Assembly (NCBI GenBank): GCA_964473865.1
Contig: CAYYQN010000019.1
Location: 1 to 64,000, forward strand
Source of the DNA: CAIMUX01 sp964473865
GTDB lineage: Bacteria; Eisenbacteria; RBG-16-71-46; CAIMUX01
Reading direction: 5' to 3'
DNA length: 64,000 nucleotides
Both the position numbers and the translations under genes were made by a program. This document shows, piece after piece, positions 59,370 to 64,000 of this stretch; within the stretch, counting starts at the first letter, position 1; each line of letters starts with the position of its first letter. The notes under the pieces were generated by a model. That model ran no database searches. It was given only the letters and a program-made list of their open reading frames with translations, and was not told where the DNA came from.

Positions 59370-60974
59370 ATGAACCGCGATCTGATCCTGGAAGGGTCTC
59401 TGTTCGACCCGTCCGGACCCGAGGGGCTGCGCCGGATCCATGTGCGCGCGGGCCGGGTCGCGGCGATCGAGCCGGTTCCCGGATCGGCAGACGCGGCGAC
59501 GGCGCCGGGAGCCATACGCCTCCCGGCGGATCTCTTGATCATCCCCGGATTCGTCGATGCCCACACCCATCTGGTGGGCCTGGGCCTGGAGAAGCTCCGG
59601 CCGAACTGCGCCGGGGCGGCGTCTCGCGCCGAGGCGCTCTCGCGGGTGGCGGACTGGCTGCGCGCGCACCCCGGCGCCGGCCCGGTCATCGCGGAGGGGT
59701 GGGACCAGTCGGAATGGGCCGATCCCACGATGCCGACGCGCACGGATCTCGACGCCATCTGTCCGGATCGTCCGCTGGCGCTCCGCCGGGTCTGCGGACA
59801 CATCGCCGTCTTCAACTCGCGCGCGCTGGAGACGCTCGGTCCCGCCCCGGAAGGGTGCGATCGGGAGAGCGGTCTCGCGCGGGAGCGGCTCCCTCTGACG
59901 ATCAGCCGGGTCTGGCCGCCGGATGATGCGCTGATGGACGAGGCGGTGCGGTTGGCACAGGCGGAGGCGTGGCGGCGCGGTGTGACCGGCATCCACGAGA
60001 TGGGGCATCCAGGGACGTTTCGCGCCTTCGGCCGGGCCCGAATCGCGGGTCGTCTGCACCTGCGCGTCACGCACTTCTTTCCGGTCGAGCGTCTCGACGC
60101 GCTCCATGCCGCAGGACTTCCAAGCGGCTTCGGAGACGACCGATTGCGGGTCGGCGGCGTGAAGCTCTTCCTCGACGGATCGATCGGCGCGCGCACCGCC
60201 GCGGTGCGCGTGCCCTATCCCGCGCCGGCGGACGGGCCGCCGCCGGGCGACGGGATGCTCCTCTGGGAGGACGCGCCGTTGAGCCAGGCGCTCGAACGCG
60301 CCGCTCGGCTCGGGTTTCCCCCGGCGATGCACGCGATCGGCGACCGCGCGATCGCCCAGGCGATCTCGGTGGTGGAACGGATGCGCGCCGGCGGGGTGAG
60401 CATCCCGGCGCCGGGGCCGCGGCTGGAGCACGCGGAGATGCTCGACGCCGAGCTCCTCGCACGCGCGGTGTCGGCCGGCTTCGTTCTCAGCATGCAGCCG
60501 AATTTCACGGCGCGCTGGCAGCACCCGGGCGGCCTCTACGAGCAGGTTCTCCGCCCCCCACGCGCTCGCTCGTTGAACCCCTACCGCGCGGTGGCCCAGG
60601 CGGAGCGGCTCATCTTCGGCTCCGACACGATGCCGCTGGACCCTCTCTTCGGGATCTCGGGGGCGATCGGACATCCGGACTCGGAGCAGCGGCTCTGCTT
60701 CCGTTCGGCGCTGCGGCGCTACACGCAGGCCGCGGCCGCGGCGGCGCCGCGTCCCTTCGGTGATGGCGCGCTGCTCCCGGGCGCGCCGGCGGACCTCGTG
60801 GCATTGCGTCTGCCGCCCGACGTCTCCTTCCCGTTCGCGCCGGGGATCGCGGGGTCGCCGCCGGTGACGCGTCTGGAGGTGGCCGCGACCTGGATCGATG
60901 GCGAGTGCGTCCACGCGGACGCGGGGTTTCGCCAGGCGGCGCCCGGGATCGCTCTCGCGGAGAGCGCCCGGTGA
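59370..60974 (+). CDS. YtcJ-like amidohydrolase (amidohydrolase family 3)
   Basis: 534-residue metal-dependent hydrolase. ATG 59370 with GGAG upstream; the frame extends further upstream but through the zinc-ribbon gene. Metal motifs: GFVDAHTHLVG near residue 65, GHIAVFNSRAL, FLDGSIGARTAAV, AMHAIGDRAI, LEHAEM and GSDTMPLDPLFGISGAI. A C-terminal beta part gives LLPGAPADLVAL. Substrate unknown (YtcJ-type enzymes act on amides or formamides). The stop overlaps the next GTG (GTGA). Confidence 0.92.
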   Translation: MNRDLILEGSLFDPSGPEGLRRIHVRAGRVAAIEPVPGSADAATAPGAIRLPADLLIIPGFVDAHTHLVGLGLEKLRPNCAGAASRAEALSRVADWLRAHPGAGPVIAEGWDQSEWADPTMPTRTDLDAICPDRPLALRRVCGHIAVFNSRALETLGPAPEGCDRESGLARERLPLTISRVWPPDDALMDEAVRLAQAEAWRRGVTGIHEMGHPGTFRAFGRARIAGRLHLRVTHFFPVERLDALHAAGLPSGFGDDRLRVGGVKLFLDGSIGARTAAVRVPYPAPADGPPPGDGMLLWEDAPLSQALERAARLGFPPAMHAIGDRAIAQAISVVERMRAGGVSIPAPGPRLEHAEMLDAELLARAVSAGFVLSMQPNFTARWQHPGGLYEQVLRPPRARSLNPYRAVAQAERLIFGSDTMPLDPLFGISGAIGHPDSEQRLCFRSALRRYTQAAAAAAPRPFGDGALLPGAPADLVALRLPPDVSFPFAPGIAGSPPVTRLEVAATWIDGECVHADAGFRQAAPGIALAESAR

Positions 60975-62719
60975 GCTCGCGCAGCGGCACCCAGGATCTC
61001 CGGCTCCTCTTCGAGGCGTCGCGCCGGCTGAACCAGGCGCTCGAACTCGACCGGCTACTCGAGGTCGTGCGGGACCTCTTTCTGGGCGCGGTCGGAGCCG
61101 AAGCCTGCACGCTTCTGCTCTGGAACGAGAAGCGCACGCGCCTGGACTTCCAGCTGGCCTACAACCGCATCACGCCCGACGTGCGCGAGTTCTCCCTGGC
61201 GCCGGGCGAGGGGATGGCCGGCTGGGTTTCCGAATACCGCGTGCCGGCCGTCACGAACGACGTCGAGCACGACCCCCGGTTCCGCCACCAGATCGATCGC
61301 GAGATCGGCTTCAAGACCCGGAATCTCCTGGCGGTGCCGATCTTCCGCGGACCGACTGTCATCGGCGTTCTGGAGCTGCACAACAAGAAGGGACCGGAAG
61401 GGTTCACCGCCGAGGAGGTCCGCCTGACCGAAGCCCTGGTCGACCAGGTGGCGGTGGCGCTCGACAACGCGCTCCTGTTCCGCTCCCTGCGCCGCGAGAA
61501 GGCGGAGAACGAGGCGCTCTACCGGATCAGCCTGCTCATGAACGAGCGCCTTCCCCTGGAGGAGCTCCTCGGGACGTTTCTCGAGCACGTGGCCGAGGTC
61601 GTTCCGTACCAGGCGGCTGCTTTCTACTTGCTGGACCGGCAGACCCAGGAGTTGGAGTGGTTCACGCAGCGTGGCTACCCCCCGGGGACCGGGGAAGAGG
61701 TGCGGGTCAAGCTGGGGCAGGGGCTGGTCGGCTGGGTGGCCGGGGCCGGTGAGCCGCTGGTGATCCCCGACGTGCGCCAGGAGACCCGCTATCTGGCGGC
61801 GCGCCCCGAGACGCGCTCCGAGGTGGTGGTGCCGATCATCAGCGAGTCGCGGGTCATCGGCGTCTTCAACCTGGAGTCGGACCGGCCCAACGCTTTCCGC
61901 AGCGCCGACCTCCGGGTGTTGCAGGCGTTTGCCAACCAGGCGGCCATCTCGATTCAGCGCGCCTGGTTCTATCGCCAGCTCCGGGAGAAGCACCGCCTCG
62001 AGGACGAGATGCGCTTCGCCCGCGAGATCCAGGAGCTCTTCCTGCCGAAGGAGGGCGTGGTCCTGCCCGGCTTCGACCTCGCGGGACTGAACCTGCCCTC
62101 CCAGGCGGTGAGCGGCGACTTCTACGACTACATCCGGATCACCGACGGGCAGTTCGGCCTGATGATCGGCGACGTGTCGGGCAAGGGGGCGCCGGCCGCC
62201 CTGATCATGGCGACGTTGCGGGCCTCGCTCCGGGCCGAGATCCGTAACCGCTATGCGATCGCCGAGATCCTCTCCAAGGTGAACTACCTGCTCTGGGAGT
62301 CGACCGAACCGGAACGGTTTGCCACGGCGGTCTATGGCGTTCTCGACCTGGGCCGGCGGGTCCTCACCTACGCCAACGCCGGGCACAATCCGCCGCTGCG
62401 CATGGACCGGAGCGGGCGGGAGTCGTGGCTGTCGGAAGGCGGGCTGGTGCTGGGGCCCTTTCCCGACAGCATCTACGATGAGGCGGTCCTCGCTCTCGCC
62501 GCGGGCGATGTCCTGGTGCTCTACACCGACGGGGTCACCGAGGCGGCAGACCCCGCGGGCGAGCAGTTCGGGTCGGACCGGCTTGTGGAACTGGTGCGGG
62601 AGCACCGCCGCCAGCCGGCCGCGGAGATCTGCCGTGAAATCGCCGCCGGAGTCCGGGCGCACAGCGGCTTGGAGACTCCCGAGGACGACCTGACCGTGGT
62701 GGTTCTCCGGGTGCTGTAG
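60971..62719 (+). CDS. GAF-GAF-PP2C (SpoIIE/RsbU-type) serine phosphatase
   Basis: 582 residues. GAF 1 (about 8-170) and GAF 2 (about 180-345) are sensory. A short coiled-coil linker (about 345-365, REKHRLEDEMRFAREIQELF) leads to the PP2C/SpoIIE phosphatase with metal-binding AVSGDFYDYI, GDVSGKGAPAALIM, VLYTDGVTEA and EDDLTVVVLRVL. RsbU-type enzymes dephosphorylate anti-anti-sigma factors. No RsbV/RsbW partner is in the window. GTG start overlaps the amidohydrolase stop. Confidence 0.94.
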   Translation: MSSRSGTQDLRLLFEASRRLNQALELDRLLEVVRDLFLGAVGAEACTLLLWNEKRTRLDFQLAYNRITPDVREFSLAPGEGMAGWVSEYRVPAVTNDVEHDPRFRHQIDREIGFKTRNLLAVPIFRGPTVIGVLELHNKKGPEGFTAEEVRLTEALVDQVAVALDNALLFRSLRREKAENEALYRISLLMNERLPLEELLGTFLEHVAEVVPYQAAAFYLLDRQTQELEWFTQRGYPPGTGEEVRVKLGQGLVGWVAGAGEPLVIPDVRQETRYLAARPETRSEVVVPIISESRVIGVFNLESDRPNAFRSADLRVLQAFANQAAISIQRAWFYRQLREKHRLEDEMRFAREIQELFLPKEGVVLPGFDLAGLNLPSQAVSGDFYDYIRITDGQFGLMIGDVSGKGAPAALIMATLRASLRAEIRNRYAIAEILSKVNYLLWESTEPERFATAVYGVLDLGRRVLTYANAGHNPPLRMDRSGRESWLSEGGLVLGPFPDSIYDEAVLALAAGDVLVLYTDGVTEAADPAGEQFGSDRLVELVREHRRQPAAEICREIAAGVRAHSGLETPEDDLTVVVLRVL

Positions 62720-62877
62720 GACCTCGAAGCGCCCGAGGACGACCTGACCGGTGGGCGCGCGGCCCGCGGAAACGTGCTTGGGGAGAGCCCTGCGCCGGGT
62801 TATGGTTGCCACGTCCGCGAAGCATCGGCGGGGCATTGGGACGCGCCCCCCGGCGCCGCGGCGGGGGGAGGAGACGC

Positions 62878-63273
62878 ATGGCGGCAATGTTCGGCAAGCA
62901 GGGATCGCAGCCGCGGCGCGAGACGGCCGACGCTCCGGCCGATACCGTATTGGGTCCCGGAACCGTCTTCGAGGGGCAGCTCACCGTGCAGGGGAGCGCG
63001 CGGATCGAGGGGCGCGTCACCGGGGTCGTGAAGATCAGCGGGCTCCTCGTGGTCGGCGAGAAGGCGGAGATCCAGGCCGAGGTGGATGCGGGAGAGGCCC
63101 GCGTGGCCGGGACCATCCGCGGCAATCTCCGAGCGCGCGAGGTAGTCGATCTCCTCGAGGGTTCGCGGCTGGAGGGCGATGTGCACACCAAGTGTTTCCG
63201 TATCCGGGACGGGGCGTTCTTCCACGGCGAGAGCCACATGGGAGAGGTAGCCGCCAACGGGTCGGAGACCTGA
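62878..63273 (+). CDS. Bactofilin (polymer-forming cytoskeletal protein)
   Basis: 131 residues. ATG 62878 follows GGGAGGAG. The central DUF583 beta-helix has repeated short strands with Gly turns (FEGQLTVQGSARIEGRVTGV, GEKAEIQAEVDAGEARVAGT, GNLRAREVVDLLEGSRLEGD). A disordered N-terminus is typical. Bactofilins form membrane-linked filaments for cell shape. It lies 158 nt after the phosphatase and 7 nt before the rhomboid gene. Confidence 0.93.
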   Translation: MAAMFGKQGSQPRRETADAPADTVLGPGTVFEGQLTVQGSARIEGRVTGVVKISGLLVVGEKAEIQAEVDAGEARVAGTIRGNLRAREVVDLLEGSRLEGDVHTKCFRIRDGAFFHGESHMGEVAANGSET

Positions 63274-63280
63274 GCCGCAG

Positions 63281-64000
63281 ATGTACAACGACGGATACGA
63301 ACAGCGGACGAGCTTCGGACCGGGACTGCACGGCGTCGTCCTGATGCTTGTTCTCTGGAACGGGATCCTCTTCCTGCTCCAGCAGATCCTGCCCTGGCAC
63401 GTGCTGGTGCCCACTCGGATCGGACTGATCGAGGAGAGTGCGATCACCCATTACCTGGGCCTGCGGCCCGATGCCTTCTGGCACGGTTGGGTGTGGCAAG
63501 CCGTGACCTACATGTTCCTGCACGGCGGCTTCACGCACATCCTGCTGAACATGCTCGGCCTGTGGATGTTCGGATCGCAGCTCGAGTCCGAGTGGGGCTC
63601 GCGGACGTTTCTCAACTACTACTTCTTCACCGGGATTGGGGCGGGCCTGACCAATGCCGCGGTCTTCCCCCACTCGACGGTTCCGACGGTGGGGGCCTCG
63701 GGCGCGATCTTCGGGCTCCTCCTGGCCTACGGCGTCTTGTACCCCGAGCGCAAGATCTACTTCTGGTTCATCCTCGGAATTCCGGCCCGGCTCTTCGTGA
63801 CCATCTTCGGCCTCTTCGAGCTGATGGCGGGATTCACGAGTCGGGGCGGGGGCATCGCGCACTTCGCGCACCTGGGCGGGTTGCTCTTCGGATTGATCTA
63901 TGTCGCGCTTTGGGGGCTGCCCGGGGGGCGGATGGGGCTCCTCCGCCGCCGTCGTCTGGCGCGCCGGCGCACCGGCTTCCAGGTCATCGACTTCAACGAT
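63281..64000 (+). CDS. Rhomboid intramembrane serine protease (3' end off window)
   Basis: The frame is open from ATG 63281 to the right edge (240 codons, no stop). Six TM segments are seen. Family motifs: HGGFTHILLNMLGLWMFG (HxxxN), catalytic Ser140 in VGASGAIFGLLLAYG and His197 in AHLGG. After the last TM a basic stretch (RMGLLRRRRLARRRTGFQVI) leads out of the window. It starts 7 nt after bactofilin, so co-transcribed; an RNA-level link to cell-envelope processing is possible. Confidence 0.92.
   Translation, partial: MYNDGYEQRTSFGPGLHGVVLMLVLWNGILFLLQQILPWHVLVPTRIGLIEESAITHYLGLRPDAFWHGWVWQAVTYMFLHGGFTHILLNMLGLWMFGSQLESEWGSRTFLNYYFFTGIGAGLTNAAVFPHSTVPTVGASGAIFGLLLAYGVLYPERKIYFWFILGIPARLFVTIFGLFELMAGFTSRGGGIAHFAHLGGLLFGLIYVALWGLPGGRMGLLRRRRLARRRTGFQVIDFND

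Noticed and set aside
59241..62887. Two long minus frames opposite the amidohydrolase and the GAF-PP2C gene
   Set aside because: No domains; the plus strand encodes complete catalytic motifs.

Overview
This is a GC-rich chromosomal window from a Gram-negative bacterium. It has a TonB-dependent receptor, a phosphate-selective porin, Omp28-type and DUF6029-type envelope proteins, and lipoproteins. The mix suggests a member of the FCB supergroup, most like Candidatus Eisenbacteria or a relative: the TlpA/DUF6029/Omp28 trio, FlgD-Ig-type C-termini, a Bat operon and short C-terminal tags on secreted proteins. The taxonomy is inferred from gene content only. Both edges cut genes: a TonB receptor on the left and a rhomboid protease on the right. 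I see no tRNA, rRNA, CRISPR array, intact insertion sequence or prophage.

Layout. 1-8.3 kb: TonB receptor (partial), O-methyltransferase, RapA-like Swi2/Snf2 ATPase, YpfJ-like zinc metalloprotease, YidB-like protein. 8.5-13.6 kb: a nitric-oxide defence module. A ytfE-norB operon (di-iron Fe-S repair protein plus quinol-type NO reductase) is divergent from norR, and a good sigma-54 promoter lies in front of ytfE. 13.7-20.8 kb: a phosphate module on the minus strand (phoB, porin, pstS, pstC, pstA, pstB). I find three PHO-box-like arrays of heptamers at 11-bp spacing: before phoB, before the porin, and one facing right toward an unknown secreted protein at 20158. pstA has an in-frame TGA near its expected N-terminus.

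21-33.8 kb: secreted proteins and glycan degradation. A small secreted protein ends in an SWxxVKxxYR tag, and a 929-residue secreted protein ends in a FlgD-like Ig domain. Then comes a tight trio of GH29 alpha-L-fucosidase, DUF4838/discoidin protein and GH3 glycosidase with PA14, followed by a membrane-anchored solute-binding/VWA chimera. 34-38 kb: membrane-anchored MutS-like ATPase and NAD-dependent DNA ligase. 38-44.5 kb: TlpA-DUF6029-Omp28 operon, then a large secreted protein with eight six-cysteine repeats, two copies of a second domain and the same type of C-terminal tag.

44.5-46.6 kb: an apparent relic of a type I restriction-modification locus. An intact Fic protein lies between a fragment resembling HsdM and a start resembling HsdR. 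46.6-49.1 kb: low-molecular-weight phosphatase, glyA, HIT protein. 49.3-58.4 kb: a tightly overlapping MoxR/Bat operon in which BatB-BatC and BatD-BatE appear fused, closed by a hairpin terminator. 58.5-64 kb: PTS IIA (PtsN-like), zinc-ribbon protein, YtcJ-like amidohydrolase, GAF-GAF-PP2C phosphatase, bactofilin and rhomboid protease.
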